Below, piece after piece: positions 25,903-39,400 of a stretch of DNA of 64,000 bases. The first letter of the stretch is position 1, and each line of letters starts with the position of its first letter. The notes under the pieces were generated by a model. That model searched no databases. It saw nothing but the letters and a program-made list of their open reading frames with translations, and had not been told where the DNA came from. The stretch is from Aphelenchoides besseyi. Taxonomy: Eukaryota > Nematoda > Chromadorea > Rhabditida > Aphelenchoididae. Where the stretch lies: assembly GCA_024699855.1 (NCBI GenBank), contig JAMPIQ010000002.1, positions 14,012,001-14,076,000 of the forward strand. The letters run 5' to 3'. The position numbers and the translations under genes were made by a program.

Positions 25903-27235
25903 TTATTTTTTCAGTTCAAATGTCCTCCGGCTATTGCGTGTCCCAATTAACCTTTTCCATAGCTGGGCCCTCCATTCGAGCAGAATGACCGCCCATAAGT
26001 CGCGCACTTGTTCCGCTTATTCGCCCGCTCAATCTGCAAAACCACTGGAGTTTCCTTGGACTTTAAATCCCGTTAATGTGCAGTTGTTTCCGGCAACCAT
26101 TTTAACTCGTTTCCTGCGGCAAATTCGGACTGACGGGGCGCGATCGCTGGTTGTCCACCGCAGAGCGCGGCGATTTGCATTTCCGTTCCAATCACACGCA
26201 TTTGCTCTTAAGCTTCTTGTTGTGACGTCGTCATAATTGGAATTAGCGTAGATAGTTTGTTCTCTGAAGGCCTTCGAGCCATTATTTTCATCCGCCGTTT
26301 GAGCAAAAAACAAATGACCATTTGTCTTGCAACAGCTTCATTGTAATCACAAGAAGTGACCACTTTAGCTCGTCGCTTTTAACAAAATTTGCAGAATTGA
26401 CTGAGCAGATTCCGTTGAATATGCTTTCACTTCTGACAGTAATCCTCGAATCTTGAAGGGTAATCGCTTCTTATGTTTGTTTACTCGGACTATCGGTGGT
26501 CATTTGGCCACAATCTGACCGTTTGCAAACTTGCAACATGGTTATCGATTCTGCGTTGCCGTTTTTGAAACGCAAATTTGTTCGCCAATAAAAAAACTGC
26601 TGTTTTAAGCGAAAGCCCTTTTCATTTGTTGATCAAAGACGAGAATTTTTTCGAAAAATTGACATTCGAATGTACTGCTAAACGTTTTTTGTTACACTCA
26701 TACAATATGTCTTTTCGATATGAATTTTCTCATTTTGATTTACATTATTCTTCAAAATAATGTTCAAATTGGCGCGAAAGGAAAGCGCAAACAGAGTGAT
26801 AAGGAGTGGAAGCCTCTCTTCGTTACGGTTCTCCCGTTTTTCTCCGAGCGGCGCAATTTTAAACTTTAATTACGTTTTTTTATATAAATCGTTTGAAATG
26901 TCTGATTCGGGTGCTTTTAGTGGTGTGGATGAGTTTGATTATTATTGTTCAGACTTGAAGTCTCGAATGGAAACCTTTGTCTTAGCGACTCGCCGCGGTT
27001 GACTTAGTTGTTGTTACCGCTTGTTTCGTCTCTTTCTTCCGCATCGCTCGACTCTCGCCGCCACTGGCTAGCTTGTTAGTCCGTTGTTATTGTTTATGCT
27101 ATTGTATCGCCAATAAATCATTGCTCGTTAATAAGCGCATACGCTACCAAATAACCATCTTTTATCGTTAACTGTGAATGAGTTCCGAGAAGCAATAGAA
27201 GTCGGCAATCGTCAACTTCAAATAGTAAGTTTTTA
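25903..27235. other. Intergenic
   Basis: Open frames at 25853-26236 (plus) and 26029-26313 (minus) overlap each other and show no motif. No supported gene. Confidence 0.4.
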
Positions 27236-27633
27236 ATGGTTCTAAGCGTTTTAATATTTTGTTTTTTAGCTCATGTGCATAGTCAATATGATTCTATGCA
27301 AGCTCCCTGTATAATTTGGAACTACTCAACCGGACCACACATGCCTGACGCGATGAAATTGGAAGTATTCCTTAATTCCCAAATAAACTCCGATAATCAA
27401 GCACTCCGTGCAGAGGAACGCCGATCTGGGTCCCCTGTGTGCGACGATAACAAGGCATTCAATCTTACGGTAACAATTTGGCATTAGATTTAGATAATTC
27501 GTGGAATTTTAGGCTGTTGTCACGAACGGACACGTATTAAAAACTCTGACGATTGAGGTAAGTTGGAAATTATTAATGATGTTATTGATTTTAGTACAAG
27601 ACGGCTCTTGAATTTACTTATACACATCGCTAA
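27236..27633 (+). CDS. Small predicted secreted protein
   Basis: I do not recognise a family. Exons 27236-27469, 27513-27557 and 27595-27633 join in phase 0 through introns of 43 and 37 nt and give 105 residues. The N-terminus is a clear signal peptide (MVLSVLIFCFLAHVHS). The mature part has two cysteines (PCIIWNYST and SPVCDDN), one possible glycosylation site (N-Y-S) and a second (N-L-T). It ends with a short beta-like segment (LKTLTIEYKTALEFTYTH). Candidate roles such as matrix, neuropeptide-like or effector cannot be separated from sequence. The coding nature rests on the signal peptide and clean intron phases. Confidence 0.5.
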
Positions 27634-27903
27634 CTGAAAGAAGTGCGTGGTAAGTTTGTAGGAGTTGCAAACCCTAAAAGCGTTCATTTCAGTTTCATCG
27701 AGCCAAACGAAATCCAAGTGTTCGAATCCAAATACTCTGGCCAAGTTCATTGTCGACAATTATCATCTTTAAACTCCAAATGAACCCTTGGCTTGATTCC
27801 TATTGTTCTTTACTTTATTCGATCTTTACAAAGATAAATAATCTGGTTCTCATTGGGAAACTATTGTCAAATGAGTTTATCGCCAAGTAATCTATTCACA
27901 TTA

Positions 27904-29162
27904 TTAAACATTTCCTTCCTTCTTGGAGAATTTCTTGTACACATCCTTCACTCTGTGAACAACCCATAACAGGAGTCCTTTCGATTCGCGTTCGATGGTC
28001 GAGGGACTAAAACAAGAAGTCAACTAGAAGTTGACGGTCTTCAACGCCTACTATTTGGTTGTGAATGTGAGCATATATTGGAAGAACAAAGCGACGATCG
28101 TGCACACGAAGCAGATCACGTTGAATGGCATACTGAAATCCGGAATTGGCAGAAGAACGATCGTTGGTTCGCCGTGAATTCGAATCGTTGATTCAGACCT
28201 AAAAATGAGATCAAAACGACCAGTCGAACGGTAAACTTACCATTGTCCAGGTAGGATGTTTAGAATCGGACCGGGAACGTGGATTCCGCTGCTCGAATCA
28301 GGCGGATACTCGTCGAAACGCAGGAATCCCTTTTGAACTTCGTAGCTGATTTCGCACGTCGATTTGGGCGGAATTTCGAGTATCATTTCAATCAACACCG
28401 GCGCTGTACGACTATTTTTGGGACTAAACCGCAACTGAGCTTTTCGTTCTTGACCCTAAAAGCTTTCGATGAAGCGAAGATGTTGCTCATTGGAACATAC
28501 GTTGCATTGGAATTGTGCTGTGCTATGCCAAACATGCACTTGCCATGGAAGCAAATGCAAAAACACTGCGCGTGTGGTGGTTGGAGCCGAACTTTTGATC
28601 CTCGAAATGAATTTTCCTCGAAGAAGAAAGGTCTCGCGCATGAAAGACGAGAATCTGAAAACAATCGATAGACAAATTCACATCGTCTGAACAAACTCAA
28701 TCAAATTCGGGTCAAATGCCGCATTACTCAAATTCATCGATGGATTACCAATTTTTGCATCTTTCTGCAAAGTCATAAGATCGAGAACTCGGCTAGGTGA
28801 CTCGACGATTCGAATCAACGACTTCGTAGCTACCGGACAAACGGCCGTTACTTTTCGACGGAAAATGCTGAACACCGATATCTCTGAAGAACAACACTGA
28901 AGTCACAATATCGAGTTAAAACTCACGATTCGATTTTATAGGTTACAGAAGATTCGTTTGGACGTGCACAGACCAAACAGAACTCCGCAACCAAGCCGAG
29001 AAGGACATCGAATAGAACAACGAGTTGTAGAGCTCAGAGGAATCGGAAAGAAGCTCACACAATCCCAACTAAAACAGAGTTCAAATCATTGAAAACAAGT
29101 TGACTTACTCGCTGACATGGCAAGAGTTTCTTAAACGACTCGGCATTTCCACCTGATACTAA
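27904..29162 (-). pseudogene. PIGT: PIG-T (GPI transamidase subunit) lacking its N-terminal part
   Basis: PIG-T is a lumenal ER subunit of the complex that attaches GPI anchors. Its later parts are visible: SFKKLLPCQ (human WKKLLPC), GLCELLSDSSELYNS, FRRKVTAVCPVATKSLIRIV, RAVFLHLLPWQVHVW, APVLIEMILEIPPKSTCEIS and FLRFDEYPPDSSSGIHVP. The conserved end [19 protein letters not shown] and one membrane helix ([18 protein letters not shown]) finish the protein, with TAA at 27904. Roughly the first third of the family length is absent; the duplicated UBE2K leader stands in its place. The ATG inherited from that leader (29146) is out of frame with SFKKLLPC. Between about 28943 and 29073 the family similarity switches frame. 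A 5'-truncated pseudogene is most likely. A real gene with a distant 5' exon or an assembly join is possible. Confidence 0.65.
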
Positions 29163-29428
29163 TTGTTGACTGAAAAATTGAGTTTACGGAATTCGATTAA
29201 AAGAATTCAACAACGAACTCTGCGGAAAAATCACCGCCGACGCGAAATTTGAGAGAAAGCCAACGCTCAGACTCCGCTCGTTCGCTTGTTTTTTCGCTCA
29301 CTCGCCGTTTGCTGAGTTGAGGGCTCCAGCAGCAGCAGTGGTGGTGCCGTAAAGAATCCTTCTTTCCGAAACTCTCGATGGTATCGAAACGTTCGCATTT
29401 TTTTTGCGGACGGTTATGAACTTCGTTT
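29144..29428 (-). repeat. UBE2K upstream block, copy 2, abutting PIG-T
   Basis: This is the near-perfect second copy of 25619-25902 in the same orientation. It begins exactly at a start codon and ends at ACTTCGTTT before the sequences diverge. It lies upstream of the truncated PIG-T on the minus strand and about 220 bp upstream of the NCoR gene on the plus strand. Confidence 0.93.
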
Positions 29429-29649
29429 CCATTTTTCGTCGAGAGCCTTGGAATCGAAGAACAGACGTGTGATTGAATTTCTCCCCGACTTTCACAGACT
29501 TATTGTTTCTTTTGGTGGTCTCGGAGATTGTTGCACGTGAACTTTCAGTTTCTTTCATTTCGATTAACCATGAGACCGCACAATCGTTTCAACGTAAATC
29601 GTCGCTCTTTTGCGTTTCGTATAATAAGCTCGTCGTTTAGAAACATATC

Positions 29650-32600
29650 ATGGAGCAGCAACTCGCATCACTCGCCGCACAACAGCAATCAGCACAACAA
29701 AACAATGCAGCTTTACAACAAATGGCTATGCACCAACTGACATCTCAACTCCGCTCCAATCAGCTGAACAGTCATTCCGTAGCTCAATTTCAAGCTTTGA
29801 TGAAACAAGTGGAATCCCAACGATTACTTCAACAAGCACTTCAATCACAGGTTCGTTTGCCAAGAATGAATTTTCAATGAAACCTCACGAGTTTTACAGC
29901 AAAATTCGACAGTTGCGAATTCACCGGACGAACGTCGAAGACCGTCGCTGATTTCGAACTTTCCAATGCACAGTCACTCACCACAAATGAATCTCGGTTT
30001 AAGTGAGTACTTCAAGTTCATTTTCTTATGATATGATGTTTAGTCAAACAAAAAAGCAAGACACAATATGGTTTGACTGCTGGTTTGCCGTTACGCTCAA
30101 CGGCCGCAAACTTGTCGATTCCTGCCGCTTTGACACGATCAGCCGAAATCGGAACACCGCCGATTCCCAATCGTGCTCAGCATCTTTTGAACAACATTCA
30201 CGCCGCACAACCAGCTCCACATGTTCGAATGGATCGTGCAGCCAAACGCGAACAACAAGAAATTCGAAATCGATTGAACAAAGCAACTGATGACAACAAA
30301 CAGGTAGAATGAAAGACGGTCACGAATGCTATCAAACGTTCTAGTTGGATGCACAAGTGTCGATGGCCAACAAGCGAAAACAGCAGTTGTTGGATATTCT
30401 GAAATTGAAACAGGAAGAAATGGAACGTGAACGAGTTGAAGCCGCCGAAGCTGCGGCAGCGCAGTTGAGAGCACAAGCTCATGCCGAAGCGATCAAAAGC
30501 AAAATCCCGTTGATCGACTTAATAGCGTTGGAGAACAGAAGTCATGTCGAGGAGACAAAATTGCCGAAACGCTTATTCCCCGTATGTTAATTGAAATGAT
30601 TGGTTTTGTTATCGTATTTCAGACTACCAATTTGACACACGATTTGGCAAAAATCACAGCTAACTATCGTAGAATCGGTTCCGCATTGATTCAAAAAATG
30701 ACCGCCGAGAAGCTGAAAACTCAAAAATGTCAGGAGAACTACATCGCTTCTTACGATGAGAAATTTGCTTCTTGGTCACGGCGACTAGAAAAGTACGAGA
30801 AAGCACCGAAGAAAATGTATGTTACCAACTTCGTTGCCTAAATAATTAGACTTGTTTTAGTTCCAGAGATCAGAGACATCGAGAGTTGTTCGAAAAGGTT
30901 TTTCCAGAGATTAAACGAGAACGCGAAGAACGTGAACGTAACGAACGACATGAACGAAACAATTCGGAAGAAACGCCGTCCAAATCTAAAGAAGAGGTAG
31001 AGAGTTCTGAATCAACACAATAATCTGATGGCTTTTAGAAGGCTATTGAACGAGCGTGTCATGTGCCGATGTATAGTGGAATAAAACCTCGCTATTCGTT
31101 CAAAAACACGAACACTGAAATGGATGAACAAGAACTACAGAACACTAATGACAAGTGAGTTCTCTTATCCTCAATCGACAACGCTAATTTGTTTAGTGTC
31201 AACACGTTTCTCAGTCGATGGACACCGGCTGAACGACAGACATTCAATGAACGAATTCGATTTTATGGCAAAAACTTTCACATCCTCTCACATTTCTATT
31301 GGGAAAAAGTAAGTCTATTGGTGGTTGATCAAAATCCTTAACAATCATAACTTAGACGTGTTGCGATATGGTTCGATATTACTATTCGACAAAGTGTGAG
31401 AACAAGTACAAACTGCACTTTCCAAAAGCCAAAAAGAAGGTCTCCAAATCCTACAAACCGCCACCTATGCCCGACTTTCGTGAGATGTTCGATCATTTGT
31501 TGTCCACGTGTAGTCGAAAAAATGGTGTAGCAAAAGTTCCGTGTATTATTTGTGCCAACGATCTGCAAGTCTTCTCGGAGATACCGGAAATGATACCAGA
31601 GAAAGAGAAGTTGCGACGAAAGTTGATACGCGAGCAGGAGTATCGCAAGAAGATGTCGATTTGCGCGAAATGCTACAGCACTTACAAGAAATGTGCATTG
31701 TAAGTAAACAGTTTAATATTCTTAATGTTCGTTACGATGAATTAAAAATCACAGTTTGTTTTCAGACGATGTCCGGTTGGAACATGTCCCGGTGGAAAAC
31801 GACGATTCAAACCATCGCGCACTTTACCGCCCGAATTCACCGAACTATCCGTTGAAGCTCAGTGTCTGGTTGTTCGTAATTTGCGCTTTCATGCCGGAAC
31901 TCCGAAAGTTTGCAATAACTGTTACAAGCGAATTCAAACCGAATCGACCAGCGTTCGTAACGACGGCCTCGGTATGATTCCAGCGGTTCCACAGATTGGA
32001 CGCCATTCTGACAACAAGAAGCAATCTCGATGGACATCTGATCGAATTGAGATGCTTTTCAACGTCATTGCCGAAGTCAATGCAACAGCTTCTTTTGCAA
32101 ATGAAATGAACGAATTGGCCAACGATCCCAAGTCCTCGATTGTACCCTGTGATTGGGAAACGGTTGCAGCACGTTGTGTTTTCGAGGATTTCAATCCGAC
32201 TGCTCGACAATGCCGGAATGCTCATGCGAAGATTCGTGACTATTGGATCATTCGTAGTCATCGGGTCATTGCGAGCCATGCTTCACGGAATTTCAGACGA
32301 ATTTATCGCCAAATGAAACGCGGAGCAAAACGTGAAGTTCAAGAAGGTCGATTAAATTTGCTGAGACCACCCAACATCGCTCAACCTAATGGTACGGATG
32401 TCAAGGTAGAAGTCGTCGACACGTCAACTACGTCTGTGATTGAACCTAAAATTGAAAACCCTCGTTCACGAGCTACAACACCAATGACATCCGAGAAAAA
32501 CGAAACGGTTAAAGAGGAGAAAAATGAAAATGAAAAGAACCATTTGTCTGTTGCCTGTCATTTAGTCAATCCACCACCAACAACACAAGGATTACAATCT

Positions 32601-33283
32601 CCAACTCATTCTCAATTGAATGCTCTTCCAGAGCGACCGAATCGAAAATCTGGATTGGCAACCGTTATATTGGAATCGTCATCGCCTGCAGATCGTAGCG
32701 CAAGTCCAATGCAAAGGAATCGTGCACAAACACTACAGAAACATCATCATTTACAAAAACATCATCAGATTCAGAGTCGTCCGGCGAGTTTGCCCGGTCC
32801 CGTTGATTCAACGCTGCTACGGCCGATCAGATCGGAACCCGTTGAGTCGATGCCAGTCGACACACATCCGCTGAGTAACGAAAAGGGTCGAATGCATACT
32901 CAACGTGCACCAACCAACAATCCTGATCATCTAATGTACAATAAGCCTGGTTGTGATAGAAGTGCAAGAAGCAACGGTAATGGTATGACAAATGAAGAAC
33001 TGGTTTATGAGTCTCTATCCGATGATACATCTTCAGCGGGTTCGAGTGATTCCGAAAAACATCCAAATTCGCAACAACCCTCCGAACAACAACGTTCACG
33101 TATGTTGACTTTAATTGAAGTTTTTATGTCGACTTTGCAGGCTGGCAACCACTTCTCACGATTCACGATCTGCCACATCACGAGCAACTGCGAATTCCGC
33201 CGTGTTCCAACTACTTTTCGATGCCGCCCATCGAATCGCCGAGTGATCCAGCTGCTTCAACATACGACGATTTGTCCGATTAA
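29650..33283 (+). CDS. gei-8: Nuclear receptor corepressor (NCoR/SMRT, GEI-8-like)
   Basis: This is a scaffold that brings HDAC3-type complexes to nuclear receptors. The N-terminus is Gln/Ala-rich (LAAQQQSAQQNNAALQQM), then a long coiled coil (ATDDNKQLDAQVSMANKRKQ, KQEEMERERVEAAEAAAAQ). The conserved block with HDLAKITANYRRIGSALIQK leads into SANT1 (SRWTPAERQTFNERIRFYGK, then CCDMVRYYYSTKC). A zinc-binding-like Cys segment (CIICANDLQ, CAKCYSTYKKCALRC) follows. SANT2 is in the long exon near 32025-32250 (WTSDRIEMLFNVIAEV, DFNPTARQCRNAHAKI). The tail is Ser/Pro/His-rich, ending YDDLSD at TAA 33281. The start at 29650 follows a TTTAG acceptor. About eleven exons are present; the protein is shorter than vertebrate NCoR. 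Confidence 0.88.
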
Positions 33284-34757
33284 GCGTTCAAATGATACGA
33301 CTATTCGAACATGGACTTCTCATAAAAAACTTTCATTTTCAGACCTCAAGACATTTATTTCTGGGAACTTCTTCACTATCTATTAGTTCAATTTTAAGCG
33401 CAAAAGCATTTTAGTCAAATTTTCTTTCATTCAATCACCTACTTTTAACAGTAATATTATAGCGGAAGTCTGGTTTATTTTGTTAAAATGTTGTGATTGT
33501 CGCATTCATGCTCGTAAATTTCTCATTGTTACTTTAACAAACCGACAACCTTAATAAAACTATAAACAATGAACTTGGAAGTGGCTACTCAACTAAACCC
33601 AATCGAGTTCTTGGCCCTGAATGAGCCCTGAGATTGAGTGTCTGCTTCGCATTGAAATCCATAACTTTTGTTAAATGCGCATTCCTGTGCTTTAGAGTAT
33701 CGGGTCTTTGCACCAGCAATCTTTTCGCTCGCACCGGTTCGTTTCCGACCGTCTGGTCGTTTCTTGCGTTCAACGGTCGACCCGCTATTTTCAATGCACT
33801 CTTCTCGGTCTATTCTTCTCCTTTCAATTTGTCGCTTCTCTTTTGTATCCGATAGGGAGCTCAGTAGTGAGTAAATGATGTGCACTTAAGTCAAATCACT
33901 TTCAAAAGCAAACGGTTGAGAGATCGAAAAGAAGAACTGGAGATTAATTGAACTGTTTGGATAATGTGTGAAAATGTTGCTAAATGTTGTTTTTTTGTTA
34001 TATTTTGATCTGAAAGCAAACATGTTGCCATTCACTTCGGCGTTTTACAACCTTTAGCCGTGAGTTTATGTGTTTTGGGCGGCGGTTTGTCGAGCTTGCC
34101 TTCAGCGTTCTAATCGACTGTTTTTGCCCATTTTTCGAGCTTTTTAAGCGCGACCACGATTTTTGCGTTCCGAGCCATTTGTTCCCACGACACATCTTCA
34201 GCAGGCGGCAATCTCCCCGTCCTGCATCCGCTTTTTTTTGGTCAGCTGCTGTTTCGTGGATCCGAGAATGTCTGGCGAAGTTTGTGATAGCAACCAAATC
34301 TCCGAATAAACTTAATCGTCAACTCAACGGCGGCCAACTGTTCTACCGTGCGATTGCTGATTAAAGTCGGTGATATTCCGAAACAATCTCTTTGTCTCAA
34401 CTTGTAAAGCCTCTTTTTAACTGTAAACTTCCTCAATAGTTTAGTCATAGATTATGATTGTTCCTAGTTTGTCTGACTAAGTAATCACGCGATTTTTGCA
34501 TCGCGTTTGATTCACGGGAAAATGGCTTCCATTTTGTTTGAGCATCGTGATTTTCCTATTAGCATGATTTCGGGAAAAAACGCGTGAGAGTAAACGTCAA
34601 ATTTCAGGTCTTTCATTTCTCCGTCCACATTTTTGTCGAATTACTTTATGTAGTCGATAGTTGCCATTGTATTGTTGTTGATCAGTTTGTTTGTTACAAT
34701 CCGCCAAATCACATGTACATCGTCGTTTGTTGATACTCGAAAATCGTTTTAAACACA
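33284..34757. other. Intergenic between NCoR and LRRFIP
   Basis: An AATAAA-like signal near 33554 marks the NCoR 3' UTR. The rest (including frames at 33585-33885 and 34000-34450) has no recognisable motif. The last part is probably the LRRFIP promoter and leader. Confidence 0.4.
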
Positions 34758-36498
34758 ATGAGCAGCTACACCCCTTCGTCCTCTGGTTATCGTCGTAGGC
34801 CGGTGGTTGGTTATGATCCGGAAGAGCGAGCATTGGACAGAATAACCCGAGATGTAAGTGTCTATCTATTTGATTATTTCGGAAATGTTGTTTAGGCCGA
34901 AGAAAGAATGAACAAGAAACGTCAAGCCCGTGAAGAGGCTCGTCAGTATCGACTGGAACAGTTGGAACGTCAGATACGTGCGAACGACGAAGCCAACTAC
35001 CTTGCTGTTGATGTAAGTTCAACTCTCGTGTTGTTTGTAGTTTTCATAATCGAAATATGTTTGTTGACGCTAAAAATTCTCCTTTTTTAATTCCTAACAA
35101 CGTCTCTCGTTGATTAGTCTCATTCGTCCGTCCGTCGAATTGTTTGAGTGATTGTTTTTAGAACGGTCATAACGATGCGCTTAGAAACCAACTGAAACGG
35201 GAGAAAGACGAGACGGAAAAAGAAATTCTGCAGGTAAGCGACTCTATGGAGCTTTCATTGTTTATATCAAACTGAGTGGTTTGGAACTAAAAATCGGTTG
35301 GCTCAATAGTCACTTTGTGTTGATCATTAATTTTATGTCGAAATTGCAGTGATCGAACATAGTCATGTATTGGATGTGAAGGGTTTAATTTTCAGGAAAA
35401 AGTCAGCGAACTGGAGAACAAATTCGAAAGTGTGATGCTTCTATATTCCCAAATTGACAACGAGAAATCAACGTTGCTTTACGAAATCGATCTCCTGAAA
35501 GATGATTTGGAAGAGAAAGAAGAACTACTGACTCAATCTCAACGTGAAACAAAAAATTTGGGAAGTGTAAGTCAAAGTTTTTTATTTTTAAGTTTTAATG
35601 TTGGGATTCAGGAAGTCAAATTGTTGCAAAGGCGAATCGAGGGTTTGGAGACAACGACTGAAGGATTGAAAGCCGAGATCGAAAAGAGGGATCAACTGAT
35701 TCAGGAGCATGGTCTTATTCTTGTGGAGCAAGAGCAAGAAGACGTTGCAAGTTGTAGTGAACAATCGAGCGATATGTAAGTGCGTACAACGATTTCAAAG
35801 ATTTCTTTCACTTTAGAAAAACGGGATCTCTTCTCCTTTCACTGTTGACCATCAATGCAATTGGCAAAGCGATTCCCGGACAGCAAAGTTTGGACGACAA
35901 ACTAAAGAAGCTCGTTGACAGTGTGAGTTTGTTTTTAAGTATATTGTTTGTGCAAACTTGATATTTACAGAATCGAAAAATGCGACAACAGATCGAAGAA
36001 GCCGAACAATCGCTTCATGCGCGTCGACAACGTTACAACGAGCAGCAAAACCACATGATCAATGGTAGTAGCACTGACGATGCACAAAGTGAGTTTTCGC
36101 CTTCGTAACCTCCTTATCCTTTTCAATTATAGGAGACGCAGGCAAAGTCGCTGAACTCCGGTTGAAGATTCAGGAAATGGAGCGCGAAAATGCGAAACGA
36201 CAAGGCGATGTAAGTGAAAACAATTGAGATGAGTGTACATACGATTCGTTCAGTACATGCGAATAGAAGGGCAACTTAAACGTTACAAAACGAATTGTGA
36301 ACAATACGAAAAAGAAGCAACCGAATTGAAGTCACAAAATCGACAGCTGAAAAAAGAGGTTTGTTCAAACGATTAGAAGCTCAATCACCGTCAATATTAC
36401 AGTTACGCGACAATCAAAATGCCCTCGAAGAATCGAAGGAAACCAACGCCTATTTGCAAAGTCGTTTGGACAAAATGAAAAACGGTCACAAGTTGTAA
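34758..36498 (+). CDS. LRRFIP: LRRFIP-type coiled-coil protein
   Basis: Relative of leucine-rich-repeat flightless-interacting proteins 1/2, which bind the actin regulator Flightless-I and act in signalling. The start at 34758 gives a short Ser/Tyr/Arg tail. Next is the family signature [20 protein letters not shown] followed by [11 protein letters not shown], matching the vertebrate [20 protein letters not shown]. The rest is almost continuous heptad coiled coil ([36 protein letters not shown]) with [12 protein letters not shown] near 35710-35745, matching the conserved HGLVII segment. Later exons end [10 protein letters not shown] with TAA at 36496. About nine exons with introns of 45-170 nt are present. 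No membrane segment. Confidence 0.82.
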
Positions 36499-39400
36499 TC
36501 TTCTAATTCAATCAGAGGTGCGAATTGGTGCTTTACGTCCTCAACTTATGTGCATTTGATTTTGAAGCCAAAAATTTTAGTTCCACAACTTACGTGTTGT
36601 ATTTAAGAGTGTTAATAACTTCTTGAAGTCATTAATCTTCGATTGTTACTCATGTTGTTTAGTTTTCTTCCACAAATAAGCCCCAAAATTTTTTAGTTTT
36701 GTGATAACTTCAAGTCTTTTCATTTTATCGTTCCCTCCAACTTAGATGCCTTATTTCTTTTGTACATAACAAACGGTTCTTAATAAACGGATTGTCACAA
36801 TTGTACGAAGCGCACAACGATGGTTTTGGATTATTCAGTTACAAGCTGGTGTATATTTGAATAGTTCGTAAGAGAATAGACATTTTCAAAAACTCGACTC
36901 AAAATTCATGTCAATCAATGTGTTTCCTGCCTATAACCTATCGATCATTTACAATCCTACAAATTCGACTTACAATTAGCATCTACTTTATGTGTCGGTC
37001 AAAACTAACTTCATCGGAGATTGTGGCCAACGAGTAAATTTTGAACGAATCGATTTGCTTGTATTTCCAGCATTTTCAACCAACTTGAGAGACTACACAA
37101 TGAACACAAAACTGTTTTTATCGAAGGTCAAGTAACAGATTCACAATTCTGTTGGTCATTCGAAAAACGAAAGCTATTGTTTTGCCGGTGAATGTAAACA
37201 CGATGCCGCCACACGTCGTGAATCAATCAAAAGCAAGAACTTCCGTTCTTCTTGTCTTGCACAATCGCGAAAATGTGTAATATCCGGTACTCGAGTTGTT
37301 TCCGACATTGCGTTTCTCTCATAAAAATTGTCCACGCTTGAAGTTTCTTGATCGTCGGCGTTTTCGGTCGGGAATAGTAATGTTCGTGACTTCGTTTACT
37401 GATTTTTTGCTATGATCGCCACTCCACTAAATATATTGATTTGAAACGAAGATTTTCGAAAAGCAAGCGATCGAATGAAATACGAAAAATACTCCAATTC
37501 ATTGCAAACTACGAGCTAACAGTGAAATCAATTTCTAAAACGAAGAGCAACATACGCATCTTCAACTGATGTGTTTGATTGTCTAGCAATTGAAAGTAAT
37601 GATGCTAATAGATACAAACTGACTACATTGTTGTGTCTGACTCGTTTGCAATCAGTCCAACGTACGAAAATGTAGTGTATCCTCATACTTGGGTTGATAA
37701 ACCAAGCAAACGAATATCACACCCACGGAGAAGCGATCAAACAAACAACAAAACCAAAAGGACAGCAAAAGCTAGAGGCCAACGGAAACAAATAAACGGT
37801 GAAAACAACTCAAAAGGACAAAACGGATCGACGGCCGGCAAACAACATTCAGCGGCACAACACATGAAATGGACGGCAAACAAGGGTGAAAACGGCCTAC
37901 CGGCCACCAAACAATCGGCGTGGCGCAAGACGTCGAGTCAACGGCTAATTTCCTCGCGATCGAGGCGACAACATCTTCAAACATACATATAAGTCAATCA
38001 GAAAGTGGATATGCCGTTGGAGTGAAACTCTAAATCTATCTAATCGCATCCTTCAGGTTATGATTTGCGCAGCGGTGAAGTCGTTTTGATTCACTATATT
38101 ATTTACTCGAAAGCATGTTTTCTTTGGCGATTTAAACACAAATCCTTTCGTTTGAGTGTCCAGGAATGTTGTAGATGTTGTTACGCAAACGTCGATCTCA
38201 ACATCAAAAATTGCAAATCCTTTTCGAGAGTGAAATTTAACGGTTAATAACAGTGCTTACATGTTTGTTGATTGACCTCAGTAGTCAGTTATTTTGCTTG
38301 TTTCTAGTCTTCCAACATGTTTTGATCTTCGCAGATTTCATTGAATCTTTAAATTCGTTTGTGAACGTTAATTTCAGAATTCGATGCAAATTTCCGGATT
38401 GTACTCCCGTTCATATTCTCGACTTTGCTTCGATTGTCTGGACTTGTATCGTACGCAAGGACTGCGCTCGAGTGCAAACTCTTCGGACCATCAAATTGAA
38501 TCAACATAAATTTTTGAGCGTTGTCTTCTGCTGTCAAGTGTATAGCTTCTGAATATGCTCTTTGACCTGCTGCTCTTCATTTGTCTGACAATTTTGTACG
38601 CTGAACGTTCGGACAGCGAACGGCCGCAAATATCTTTGGGTAAACAAACTTTCGAGAATTTGCAAGAATGTCCATTGGGATCTAAGAATTAAGTAGCAAG
38701 AAAATGCCTTCCGCTGTTCAGCTACTTGAAACTCCGTCTTTCTTGAAGAGCGTGAAACAAACACTCGGTACACCTCTCGATTATGTTTCTTACAACTTTG
38801 ACCTTGATTTGTAGTGCCTTTTTGATAGTGATTTGAATACTTGAAATAACCGTTTCCTAACGGCACAATCGACTTTCTGTGAGTCTTGGTGTCCCGGTTA
38901 GAAAGCGGTCAATTACCATTTATTCGTGTCATTGGATACGAGCAGACTTCACGTAATTAGGCGGAAGCAAATTACTTGAGATCAATTCTGCGTTCACTTC
39001 TGCTGTTAACATCAAAACTGCTGCTGACATTTGGTCGAACGGACGGAACAAAAGGTGAAGTTGGTTTATGGCAAACACAAGTCTGGCCGCGTTCAGAAGA
39101 TCCAGCCGCCGATCGGATCAAGAGTTCGACTACTTAAACGACCTTTGACGTCGTTTTGCCCAACTGTGAAATCAATACGAGAATGGGACTTCAGCTGAAA
39201 GTAGCGTGATCTTAAAGTCGATATGAGAAGTTCTTTTGAAGAAATTATCTCGGACATCGGGTTGTTTATCTTGAGTTCATATTCATTTGTGATGGTCAAA
39301 ACCCACTCATTTTGATCATTTGGAATTGCGATACTTTCATTTTGGTTTAAAATTCGTGATCTTGTAAGAGAACAAATGCTGTTTTCTTGCCAATTGGCAT

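Noticed and set aside
37633..37992. 119-codon Lys/Asn/Gln-rich frame
   Set aside because: Composition follows an A-rich stretch, the start is not ATG, and there are no motifs or flanking exons.
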